Assembly: GCA_021788565.1 (NCBI GenBank)
Contig: JAJYKO010000211.1
Span: 1 to 8,070 of the forward strand
DNA: 8,070 bases
Source of the DNA: Chloroflexota bacterium
GTDB taxonomy: Bacteria > Chloroflexota > UBA6077
Direction of reading: 5' to 3'
The notes under the pieces were generated by a model. It did not search any database and was not told the DNA's origin. It saw only the letters and a list, made by a program, of their open reading frames with translations. Each line of letters starts with the position of its first letter. Within the stretch, counting starts at the first letter, position 1. Of this stretch, positions 1-5,716 are shown piece by piece. The translations under genes were made by a program, and so were the position numbers.

Positions 1-73
1 CAGCATCCGGGCCGCCCAGCACGCCGAGGATCAGGTGGGGGAGCTGCTCGCCCGGTGGCAGCGGGGGACGTGA
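1..73 (+). CDS. C-terminal end of an unidentified gene (partial)
   Basis: Reading from base 2 gives 23 codons before a TGA at 71-73. The encoded tail is SIRAAQHAEDQVGELLARWQ followed by RGT, a charged, probably helical segment. The start lies outside the window and the tail is too short to assign a family. Its codons favour G or C in third position, as expected for a real gene in this DNA. The opposing octamer-repeat hairpin begins just after the stop, so the gene ends head-on against the peptidase gene on the other strand. Confidence 0.55.
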   Translation, partial: SIRAAQHAEDQVGELLARWQRGT

Positions 74-83
74 CGTCGGGGAG

Positions 84-181
84 GTGATCACGTGATGAAG
101 TGATGAGGTGACGAGGGGCGCCGGCATCGGGCTTCGTGGCCCACATCACCTCATCGCCTTATCACTCCATGACCTCATCAA
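84..181. repeat. Two opposing arrays of a degenerate 8-bp repeat forming a long hairpin
   Basis: Positions 84-115 hold four consecutive octamers: GTGATCAC, GTGATGAA, GTGATGAG and GTGACGAG. After a 26-bp spacer, 142-181 holds five octamers of the same type on the opposite strand, whose reverse complements are TTGATGAG, GTCATGGA, GTGATAAG, GCGATGAG and GTGATGTG. Segment 92-111 pairs with 146-165 at 17 of 20 positions, and the pairing can be stretched outward at lower identity. The structure sits between two convergent stop codons (73 and 178), where a bidirectional terminator would be expected. It has no T-tract, so a terminator role is inference. The last octamer overlaps the peptidase stop codon. 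Confidence 0.7.
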
Positions 182-1155
182 CTCCCCGTCGGATCTGCCA
201 GCCCCGGCACTCCATCCCTGCCTTTCGCCATCCGGACCGCCCGCTCGATAGCCATTTCCGTTGCGCCACGAGCAAGCTCTTCGACCTGTATGGGGCTGAC
301 TGCAAGATCCCCGGCCGAACATGCGAAACATATGTCGCCGTCGACCGCAGTGCTGCAGGGGAGGATACGCCGGGCGATCGCGTGCGCCATGGCCTTGGCG
401 ACGCCACCCAGCGCCACACGGTCGAGCCGCGCGTTGGTGGCGGCTACAGCGAGAACGGTCTGTGGCAGCGACATCTCAGACGAGAGCAACGAGCTAACCG
501 TCGCGGCGCCACTCGCCAATAGCGAGTGCGCACCCACAAAGCCACCCTCAGGCTTGCGAGCTCCTGCAAGGATGGTTCCGGATGAGTCTGCAACGTCGCC
601 TAGCGCGTTTACTGCCGCCATCGCTCCTACGACGAGAGCCCCCGATCGGACAGACCATGTCCCTATACCAGCCTTCATACATTGCCCCGGACCGAGGACC
701 TTCCCAACCGTAGCGCCGGTGCCGGCACCGACCGACCCCTCCGGCACAATCTTACTTGCTTTCTCGCACGCTTCGGCACCCATCTCCGGCGTGGGCCGCG
801 CATCGAAGCGCCCGCACGGAAACAAGTCGAAGAGTCCAGCCGCCGGCACAATAGGAACGACTCCGTGCTGAACTGAAAAGCCCCGGCCCCGAGTCTCGAG
901 CCACCGCATCACGCCATCAGCGGCAGCCAGGCCGTATGCGGAGCCTCCCGTAAGCAGAATGGCGTCCACGCGTCCGGCGAGCGACTCGGCCCGACACGTG
1001 TATAGCTCGCGCGAGGCCAGGGCCCGACCAGGCACAAATACCGTACAGGGCATACCCGCCAGCGGTCCGAGAAGGACCGAGCACCCGGTGCCGCCGTCCT
1101 CATCGGTCGAATGCCCTACAAGAATGTCAGGAACATCCGTAATCGTTGGCGACAT
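178..1155 (-). CDS. P1-family peptidase (DmpA/L-aminopeptidase-D-esterase type, N-terminal-nucleophile hydrolase)
   Basis: This 325-residue protein belongs to the peptidase family of DmpA and the beta-aminopeptidases, which cleave themselves and use the new N-terminal Ser or Thr to release N-terminal residues from peptides or amino-acid amides and esters. Family landmarks seen in order are ITDVPDILVGHSTD (5-18), the ILLTGGSAYGL segment (66-76), IVPAAGLFDL (102-111), GSVGAGTGATVGK (140-152), the AAVNALGDV segment (180-188), QTVLAVAATNARL (232-244) and STAVDGDICF (268-277). Thr233 aligns with the DmpA nucleophile Ser250. The residue before it is Gln, where short relatives usually have Asn and DmpA has Gly. 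The reading frame stays open to 1317, but this ATG matches the usual family start and has GAGGTGG at 1159-1165 just upstream. No signal peptide is seen. It is probably cytoplasmic and monocistronic. The natural substrate cannot be read from the sequence. Confidence 0.92.
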   Translation of the reverse strand: MSPTITDVPDILVGHSTDEDGGTGCSVLLGPLAGMPCTVFVPGRALASRELYTCRAESLAGRVDAILLTGGSAYGLAAADGVMRWLETRGRGFSVQHGVVPIVPAAGLFDLFPCGRFDARPTPEMGAEACEKASKIVPEGSVGAGTGATVGKVLGPGQCMKAGIGTWSVRSGALVVGAMAAVNALGDVADSSGTILAGARKPEGGFVGAHSLLASGAATVSSLLSSEMSLPQTVLAVAATNARLDRVALGGVAKAMAHAIARRILPCSTAVDGDICFACSAGDLAVSPIQVEELARGATEMAIERAVRMAKGRDGVPGLADPTGS

Positions 1156-1180
1156 GTCCCACCTCACCGCGACAGGTTCT

Positions 1181-1209
1181 ATCCTGGAGTAAACCCTACC
1201 ACTCGTCAA
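1181..1209 (-). promoter_or_regulatory. Putative sigma-70 promoter of the P1 peptidase gene
   Basis: On the minus strand TTGACG (1209-1204, 5 of 6 to consensus) is followed after 17 bp by CAGGAT (1186-1181, 3 of 6). Transcription would start about 20 nt before the ATG at 1155, leaving room for the GAGGTGG ribosome-binding site. It lies just outside the IS21-type terminus that begins at 1246, so the gene kept its promoter when that element arrived. The -10 is weak. Confidence 0.45.
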
Positions 1210-1245
1210 GCAATCCGCCGCCCCGTGGTCCCGTACTTGGGCAAT

Positions 1246-1343
1246 TGCGGATTTCGGCCCAAGTCGGACACCCGTTTCGGTTGATCTCGGACACCTGTTT
1301 CGGAGCAAGTCGGACACCCGTTTCGCTCGATGTTGAACACCTA
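1246..1343. repeat. Relic of an IS21-type terminus: four tandem 23-bp repeats
   Basis: Four consecutive 23-bp units occupy 1252-1274, 1275-1297, 1298-1320 and 1321-1343. Each begins TTTCG and the first three end TCGGACACCYG. Units 1 and 3 agree at 21 of 23 positions, units 1 and 2 at 17 of 23, and unit 4 is the most decayed. The array is preceded by TGCGGATTTCGG at 1246, so it opens with the TG typical of IS21 ends, and multiple terminal transposase-binding repeats are an IS21 hallmark. No matching istA/istB gene or second end is found here. The unit sequence differs from the ends of the IS21-type element at 2188-2806, so this would be a separate, mostly deleted insertion. Calling it IS21 is inference; the tandem repeats are seen directly. 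Confidence 0.65.
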
Positions 1344-1388
1344 GGCGGGGGCGGGGCTTCGTTCGGGCTCTTTGGGGCAGTCATATAC

Positions 1389-1417
1389 TTGACTCAGCGC
1401 CCGCCTCTCCCTACGAT
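1389..1417 (+). promoter_or_regulatory. Putative sigma-70 promoter upstream of the DUF3800 fragment
   Basis: TTGACT (1389-1394, 5 of 6) is separated by 17 bp from TACGAT (1412-1417, 4 of 6). Transcription would begin near 1424, about 90 nt before the ATG at 1516. Between 1344 and 1515 I see no credible gene other than this promoter and leader. Confidence 0.45.
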
Positions 1418-1515
1418 GCGGTGGCGCCGTGAGCGCCGCCAGTCGGCACGGCTACTCGGTGCTTCGCCACCCGGCGTGGGCGACGTGGCTCCGTCACAGT
1501 CCGGCGCGGCGGTAC

Positions 1516-1728
1516 ATGGCAACGTTCGCAGCGTACTTCGATGCCAGTGGTCATCCCGACAGCGGCACGGCGCTGTTCGTCTCTGGCTTCGTGTCCTCCG
1601 AAAAGAAGTGGCTGCTGTTCGAGCAGGAGTGGGCTGCCCTCCTCGCAGGGTATAGGATCACGCCGCCGTTCCATATGAAGGAGTTCGCGCCCGGTGCGGG
1701 CCAGTACGCTGCGTGGAAGGACGACTAG
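1516..1728 (+). pseudogene. DUF3800 family protein, N-terminal fragment
   Basis: The 70 codons encode MATFAAYFDASGHPDSG and continue through a TPPFHMKEFAPGAG segment. This is the start of a DUF3800 protein: a hydrophobic strand ending in an acidic YFDASG (usually D-E-S-G), then a WxxFExxW helix and the conserved H-x-K-x-F region. The family has an RNase H-like fold and is often found near mobile or defence genes; its function is poorly known. Full members are roughly 200-250 residues, so about two thirds is missing. An in-frame TAG at 1726-1728 ends it exactly where ISNCY transposase sequence begins, and the lost part is not found elsewhere in the window. An upstream GTG at 1429 would add 29 poorly supported residues; the ATG at 1516 fits the family start. 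Probably non-functional. Confidence 0.72.
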
Positions 1729-2182
1729 CTCCGGCGTCATGACTTTGCCGACTGCGCCCTGGCTCACCTCGAGGGACTGCCTCCCACGCGGGCGCTGCTC
1801 CGGCTCCGCCGCAAGCTCAGCGAGATGCTCCCGCGCGCCCAGCACGTCATCAGCCAAGCCACGCGCCGCGTGCTGCACGGCGAGGCCGTCCCCGCCAAGG
1901 AGAAGCTCGTCTCGCTCTTCGTGACGCATACCGACGTGATCGTCAAAGACCGGCGCGATACCTCCTACGGGCACAAGATCTTCCTCACGGGCGGCGCCTC
2001 CGGGCTCATCCTCGATTGTGCCATCCCCAAGGGCAATCCGGCCGACCGCACCTGGACGGTACCGATGCTCCGCCGCCAGGGCACGCTCTTCGGCCGCCCG
2101 CCGCGCCAAGCGAGCTTCGACGGCGGCTTCGCGTCCGCCGCCAATCTCGCCGCCGCCAAGGCTCTGCCCGTACAAGACGTCT

Positions 2183-2187
2183 GCTTC
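2183..2187. repeat. Left copy of the 5-bp target-site duplication GCTTC
   Basis: GCTTC lies immediately before the TG that opens the IS21-type element and is repeated at 2807-2811 after its CA end. IS21-family elements make short target duplications of about this size. Confidence 0.8.
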
Positions 2188-2239
2188 TGGCAATCGTCTT
2201 CCGCTTTTCCCCAGCATTTGTCTTTTGAAACTCCCCACC
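2188..2239 (+). repeat. Left terminal inverted repeat of the IS21-type element
   Basis: This 52-bp end aligns with the reverse complement of 2754-2806. The outer 25 bp match at 17 positions, and the inner part, from CATTTG to CTCCCCACC, matches at all but a few. A single-base length difference separates the two halves. Confidence 0.8.
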
Positions 2240-2242
2240 TGG

Positions 2243-2734
2243 TTAGGCCGTGGCGGTCACCTCGGCCAGCTGGGCCGGGCGTAGGAGACCGGCCCGGCGC
2301 TTCTCCTTCAGTCGGTACGATTCGCCTTTGATGTTGATGGTCGTGGCATGGCGGGCCGCCTGCCGGGCCGCCACGCGGAGCGGGCGCACGAAGCGGTGCA
2401 CCTGGCCCACGCTGCCGGCATAGCCCCGCGCCCGCAGCTCCCGCAGCAACACCGCGCAGTTGTAGCCCACCTCCGGCGCCCGGGCCCGCAGCCACGCGGC
2501 CTGCCCGTCCAGGATCGAGCGGCGCCGCCCGCCCCGCCGAGGACGCCACGCCCCCTGCCGCCTCCAGGCGCGCACCGTCTTCCGATCAAGCCCCAGCGTT
2601 GCCGCCACGGCCGACACCGACTTGCCGCGCGCCAGCCGCCCGACGATCTCCTGCACCTGCTGCTCCTTGAGCGCCGCTGCCCCCGCGCTGGTCGTCGCGG
2701 GCAACGCTGCACCCCTCAGCCCCTGCTCGTCCAC
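2243..2734 (-). CDS. IstA-IstB in-frame fusion remnant (IS21-family transposase fragment)
   Basis: This 163-residue ORF is a chimera made by deletion. Residues 24-59 are the helix-turn-helix of an IS21 IstA transposase (KEQQVQEIVGRLARGKSVSA, then LGLDRKTVRAW). Residues 75-120 (LDGQAAWLRARAPEVGYNCA through FVRPLR) continue IstA up to the point where its DDE catalytic domain should begin. From about residue 130, TINIKGESYRLKEKRRAGLL is the C-terminal end of the IstB ATPase helper. Catalytic DDE residues and the IstB Walker motifs are absent, so it cannot transpose on its own. It starts at a GTG with GGAGG five bases upstream, an intact ribosome-binding site. The join carries a 9-bp direct repeat (CGGGCCGCC at 2352-2360 and 2364-2372), coding the repeated AARQAAR. 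It may still bind the element ends. Confidence 0.8.
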   Translation of the reverse strand: MDEQGLRGAALPATTSAGAAALKEQQVQEIVGRLARGKSVSAVAATLGLDRKTVRAWRRQGAWRPRRGGRRRSILDGQAAWLRARAPEVGYNCAVLLRELRARGYAGSVGQVHRFVRPLRVAARQAARHATTINIKGESYRLKEKRRAGLLRPAQLAEVTATA

Positions 2735-2753
2735 ACCGTCCTCCCTCGGTGAC

Positions 2754-2806
2754 GGTGGGGAATTTCAAATGTCAAATGCCCGGGGAATTTCGGATGTCGC
2801 GTGTCA
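2754..2806 (-). repeat. Right terminal inverted repeat of the IS21-type element
   Basis: This 53-bp end contains two copies of GGGGAATTTCNNATGTC about 26 bp apart and closes with GTGTCA. It mirrors 2188-2239. The ORF's ribosome-binding site lies immediately inside it, overlapping its inner edge. Confidence 0.8.
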
Positions 2807-2811
2807 GCTTC
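2807..2811. repeat. Right copy of the 5-bp target-site duplication GCTTC
   Basis: Matches 2183-2187. Deleting the element plus one copy removes 624 bp, a multiple of three, and restores the transposase frame across the site. Confidence 0.8.
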
Positions 2812-3278
2812 TCGAAGAAACGGGGCCTCGCCGTGCCCGCGATGGTCCAGAACAGCTGGGTCTATCGGAAGCTCCGCGACTTCCGCGCGGGCATCGAGAG
2901 CGCCATCTCGCTCCTCAAGCGCGTGTTCGGCCTCCCGCGCTGCGTCTGGAAAGGGGCCGCGGGCTTCCAGACCTACGTCCGCACCGCCGTGCTCGCCGCC
3001 AATCTGCTCACCCCCGCGCGCCATCGCTTGGCCCGAGCGGCCCGCGCCGCCTCGTTCACCACCGTTGCAGCTCCACCGCCGACGCTCGCACCGCCCGTGG
3101 CGCGCCCGCGCGCGACGCGCGGCCAGGTCGCATCAGGCGCCGCCACGCTCCGCCAGCCACATCCCGACCTCGGGGCCCCCGCGCGCCCTGGACATCGCCT
3201 CACGCACGGCCACCCTTGCCACCGCGCGAGCCGAAGCCCTCTGTTGCAGGACGGACACTACCTAATAATTGCCCTCAC

Positions 3279-3309
3279 TTGACAGCCGAAGTGCGGAGAG
3301 CACTATTTA
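3279..3309 (+). promoter_or_regulatory. Putative promoter at the end of the ISNCY remnant
   Basis: A perfect TTGACA (3279-3284) overlaps the TGA that ends the ISNCY frame. The best -10 candidate is TATTTA (3304-3309) with a long 19-bp spacer, inside an AT-rich patch unlike its GC-rich surroundings. Transcription near 3316 would leave about 63 nt of leader before the ATG at 3379, supporting that start over the ATG at 3319, which would be nearly leaderless. The -35 is strong; the -10 and spacing are not. Confidence 0.42.
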
Positions 3310-3378
3310 AAAATTACTATGGACCGGCGGCCCACTTGGGCCTCCAGTAAGGCCACTCAAGACTGGGGGCCAGAGCCG

Positions 3379-5631
3379 ATGCTAACAGTTTACGTCAGTG
3401 GTCTGCACAGTGGCCCGAATCCATCGCCCGGTGTGGGGGTGGCGCGCTCCCTCAGGTTGGCCTTCCCAGACTGCGTTCTGATAGGCGTCGACTACTCCAC
3501 CGCGAGTTCCGGCCTTCACTGCGAAGTCTTCGATCGCGTGCAGGTTGCCAGGCCGTGGCCAGAACTCGATCTCGCCTTGCATCGGGCCCATGTGGAGGAA
3601 GCGGTCGCACGGGACGGCGCGTGGATCTCTTGCCTTGACCTCGAAACCCGCTGGCTCGCATCCGGACCCGTTCTGCAGGGGCTGCTCATCCCTCCGCCAT
3701 CGGCGCTGCCCGCGGTTTCAAAGCCTTATATCAGCGCTGGCGCATCCATGGGACTCAAGATCCCCCCCTTCGAGGTGGCCTGCAATACCGACTGGGTACT
3801 CCACGCCTTTTGCAGACTCCATGACTGGAACGTGTGGCTGAAGGGGCCGGACTACGAAGCGCGGCGGGTGACCCGTTGGGCCGAGTTCGTGGAGGCGCGC
3901 GAGGAACTCTCAGAGAGTTGGTCCACCGACGCTCTCTTCCTGCAGGCCAATGTCGTCGGGAATGAGGAGTCAATCGCCTTCTCCGCATACGAAGGCGAAC
4001 TCCTTGACGCGGTCTACATGCAGAAGCGCCTCCAGACCCCCGAAGGGAAGACGTGGGCTGGAAGCGTTTCCGAGATGCCGCCTAGGCTCGCCGAACGGCT
4101 CGAGGCTGGAGCGCGAAGCTTGAACTGGACCGGCGGGGGTGAGCTTGAATGTATTCGCGACCTCCATGGCGACCTCTTCTTGATCGACTGGAACCCGCGC
4201 TTCCCAGCCTGGGTGTACGGCGCCACCCTGGCCGGCCACAACTTGCCCGGCAAGCTTGTTGAGGCTGCCGGTTTCGGTCGTGCAACCCCCGTACGCCGCG
4301 TCGCGGACATGTTCACCCGGATCGTGGTTGAGGTGCCCGCACGGATGGGCCTGCCACTTCCGATGCCGGGCCCTGCGCCTTCGCTAAAGCGTCCGCTCGC
4401 CAAGCACCCCTCAGGCATGCCGGCGCTCGCGAAGCGCCTCTCGCGTTCAACGCCCCTTTCCCAAGACCGCGCCCCACGTTCTCCCATCCCTGAGACGGTT
4501 GTCTCCGAGCTGGCTGCATCCGCAAACGCCGTCCGAACGACCCCTTGTCGAGTCCTTCTGAGTGGAGTGGCCGAAAGCAGGTTCTCAACCGCCGAGCGCC
4601 TCGCGATCAAGGGGAGCGGCGTCGGGGTTAGAACTCGCATTGCTTACAGCGTGAAGACAAATCCTGCTGCGGAGTTTCTTAAGCTGGCGCTCGAGCACGG
4701 GTTCTTGGCAGAGGTTATCAGTGCCTCCGAACTCCGACACGTGCTCCGTACTGGATTTTCTGCAGAGCAGGTGGTCATCAACGGGCCGGCGCAGCCACCT
4801 CAGCTGCGGGATCCAAGAGGCCCACGATTCCATGCGGCCTTCGCCGATTCACTGGAATCTTTGGCTCGATGGGTAATGCGAGGTTCCCCGCGGGCAACAT
4901 TCATAGGAGCTCGGTTGCGCCTGCCGTCAACAGACTCACGTTTCGGTGTCGATCTTTCTCAGCCCAACGACTTTGGGCGCATGATCGGGTTCTTGCGACG
5001 GCTTCCCAACAGCCAGTCGCTTGCACTCCATTTCCACGTCGCAAGCGACTTTATTGGCGTTGAACAATGGTGGCACGTGTGCCGCTCGGCGTTCTACTGG
5101 GCAAAGAACATCGACGACCTGACCGATCATCGTATTGAGTGCATTGATATTGGAGGCGGGTGGTTCCCCGAGGACTTCGACCGGTCCTTTGGTGAACACG
5201 TCGACGGTGTGCTCCGCGATGCTGCAAGCGCACTTCCAAACCTCAGGCAGATCGTGCTCGAACCTGGGAAGGCGCTGGTCCAACCGTCAATGGCAGTCCT
5301 GACAAGAGTGGTCGAAGTTCGGCATCTCGCGGTTGGAACGTGTCAAGCAGTGGTGGACGCTGCCATAAGTGATTTACCGATGGCGTCGCAGTTCCCGCAC
5401 CGACTGCTTGTTCGCGAGCGATCCGGCAGGTGGGAGGCCCTTGGTAACGGGCCGGACTGCCTCCTGGGTCGACTCTGCATGGAAACCGATGTCCTTGTCC
5501 GCAACGTTGGACTTCCCGAAGCCCTTCGCGAGGGGGATCTGCTCGCCATATGCGACACAGGAGCCTACGACGCCAGCATGTCTTACAGTTTCGGGTGCGG
5601 ACGAGTCAGTGGACATTCGCCTGTTCGTTAG
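3379..5631 (+). CDS. ATP-grasp ligase fused to fold-type III PLP-dependent decarboxylase-like domain
   Basis: The protein has 750 residues. It opens with a Rossmann-like pre-ATP-grasp domain (MLTVYVSGLHSGPNPSPGVG), followed at about 115-305 by an ATP-grasp domain: Lys155 in WLKGPDYE, the LQANVVGNEESIAF segment, and the metal-binding LIDWNPRFP (Asp270, Asn272). ATP-grasp enzymes of this type activate a carboxylate as acyl-phosphate and join it to an amine. A Pro/Arg/Ser-rich linker (306-390) leads to a LysA/ornithine-decarboxylase-type barrel: the PLP lysine Lys426 in YSVKTNP, HFHVAS (551-556), the glycine loop IDIGGGWFP (589-597), LEPGK (627-631), Cys700 in LCMETD, and GAYDASMSY (728-736). 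All main PLP landmarks are present, so it is probably active as a decarboxylase, less likely a racemase. The substrate is unknown. An ATG at 3319 would add 20 residues unlike the family. It is probably cotranscribed with the gene at 5717. Confidence 0.9.
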   Translation: MLTVYVSGLHSGPNPSPGVGVARSLRLAFPDCVLIGVDYSTASSGLHCEVFDRVQVARPWPELDLALHRAHVEEAVARDGAWISCLDLETRWLASGPVLQGLLIPPPSALPAVSKPYISAGASMGLKIPPFEVACNTDWVLHAFCRLHDWNVWLKGPDYEARRVTRWAEFVEAREELSESWSTDALFLQANVVGNEESIAFSAYEGELLDAVYMQKRLQTPEGKTWAGSVSEMPPRLAERLEAGARSLNWTGGGELECIRDLHGDLFLIDWNPRFPAWVYGATLAGHNLPGKLVEAAGFGRATPVRRVADMFTRIVVEVPARMGLPLPMPGPAPSLKRPLAKHPSGMPALAKRLSRSTPLSQDRAPRSPIPETVVSELAASANAVRTTPCRVLLSGVAESRFSTAERLAIKGSGVGVRTRIAYSVKTNPAAEFLKLALEHGFLAEVISASELRHVLRTGFSAEQVVINGPAQPPQLRDPRGPRFHAAFADSLESLARWVMRGSPRATFIGARLRLPSTDSRFGVDLSQPNDFGRMIGFLRRLPNSQSLALHFHVASDFIGVEQWWHVCRSAFYWAKNIDDLTDHRIECIDIGGGWFPEDFDRSFGEHVDGVLRDAASALPNLRQIVLEPGKALVQPSMAVLTRVVEVRHLAVGTCQAVVDAAISDLPMASQFPHRLLVRERSGRWEALGNGPDCLLGRLCMETDVLVRNVGLPEALREGDLLAICDTGAYDASMSYSFGCGRVSGHSPVR

Positions 5632-5716
5632 AAGCTGTCAACAGCGTCGCCCCTCGCGAATCTCCACACACAAGGACGCTGAGTGCTGTAGAATCGCGAA
5701 GGCGTGGTTCCTTGCA

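Larger units (their letters stand above)
2188..2806 (-). mobile_element. Non-autonomous IS21-family element (619 bp, internal-deletion derivative)
   Basis: The element starts TGGCAATCG and ends GTGTCA, the TG...CA ends of the IS21 family. It is flanked by GCTTC direct repeats. Its outer ~52 bp at each end are inverted repeats of each other, each with two copies of a motif near GACATTTGAAATTCCCC, as expected of IS21 multiple binding sites. Between them lies one minus-strand ORF (2243-2734) joining parts of istA and istB; most of both genes is missing. A full IS21 element is about 2 kb or more. The intact ends suggest it could be moved by a related transposase in trans, which is inference. It sits inside the ISNCY transposase gene, so it is the younger insertion. 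Confidence 0.85.
1729..3282 (+). pseudogene. ISNCY (IS1202-type) transposase, 5'-truncated and split by an IS21-family insertion
   Basis: Two pieces in the same frame make one DDE transposase. The left piece (1729-2187) reads LRRHDFADCALAHLEGLPPT, then VLHGEAVPAKEKLVSLF, THTDVIVKDRRD, YGHKIFLTGGASGLILDC and RPPRQASFDGGFAS. The right piece (from 2812) reads SKKRGLAVPAMVQ, WVYRKLRDFRAGIESAIS, LLKRVFGLPRC and VLAANLL. The catalytic acidic residues are present: D in HTD, D in SFDGG and E in AGIES. Excising 2188-2811 joins D-V-C-F to S-K-K-R-G in frame, as in intact relatives. The N-terminal part of the usual protein (relatives run to about 450 residues) and its start codon are missing. After about 3030 the frame stays open to TGA 3280-3282, but this Pro/Ala/Arg-rich tail is not recognisable family sequence and may be frameshifted or non-coding. 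Confidence 0.85.

Noticed and set aside
1156..1317. N-terminal extension of the P1 peptidase (54 extra codons)
   Set aside because: It translates the promoter and the 23-bp repeats, has no family similarity, and the ATG at 1155 has a good ribosome-binding site.
1246..1343. CRISPR array
   Set aside because: The 23-bp units are directly adjacent, with no unique spacers between them.
1411..2238. Long minus-strand open frame opposite the DUF3800/ISNCY region
   Set aside because: It crosses two unrelated plus-strand genes, runs across the end of the IS21-type element and has Arg/Gly/Ala-rich shadow composition.
3244..3269. TAATAAT as a -10 box with TTGCAG upstream
   Set aside because: The spacer is only about 14 bp, too short for a normal sigma-70 promoter.
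3030..3282. C-terminal extension of the ISNCY transposase as genuine protein
   Set aside because: Family similarity ends near VLAANLL; the rest is low-complexity in all plus frames, so it is treated as decayed element sequence.
3319..3378. ATG at 3319 as start of the ligase-decarboxylase gene
   Set aside because: The 20 added residues are unlike the family, and the predicted promoter would leave almost no leader.
5369..5716. Longer start of the cysteine-hydrolase-like protein
   Set aside because: The upstream frame lies inside the PLP domain gene and shows shadow composition.
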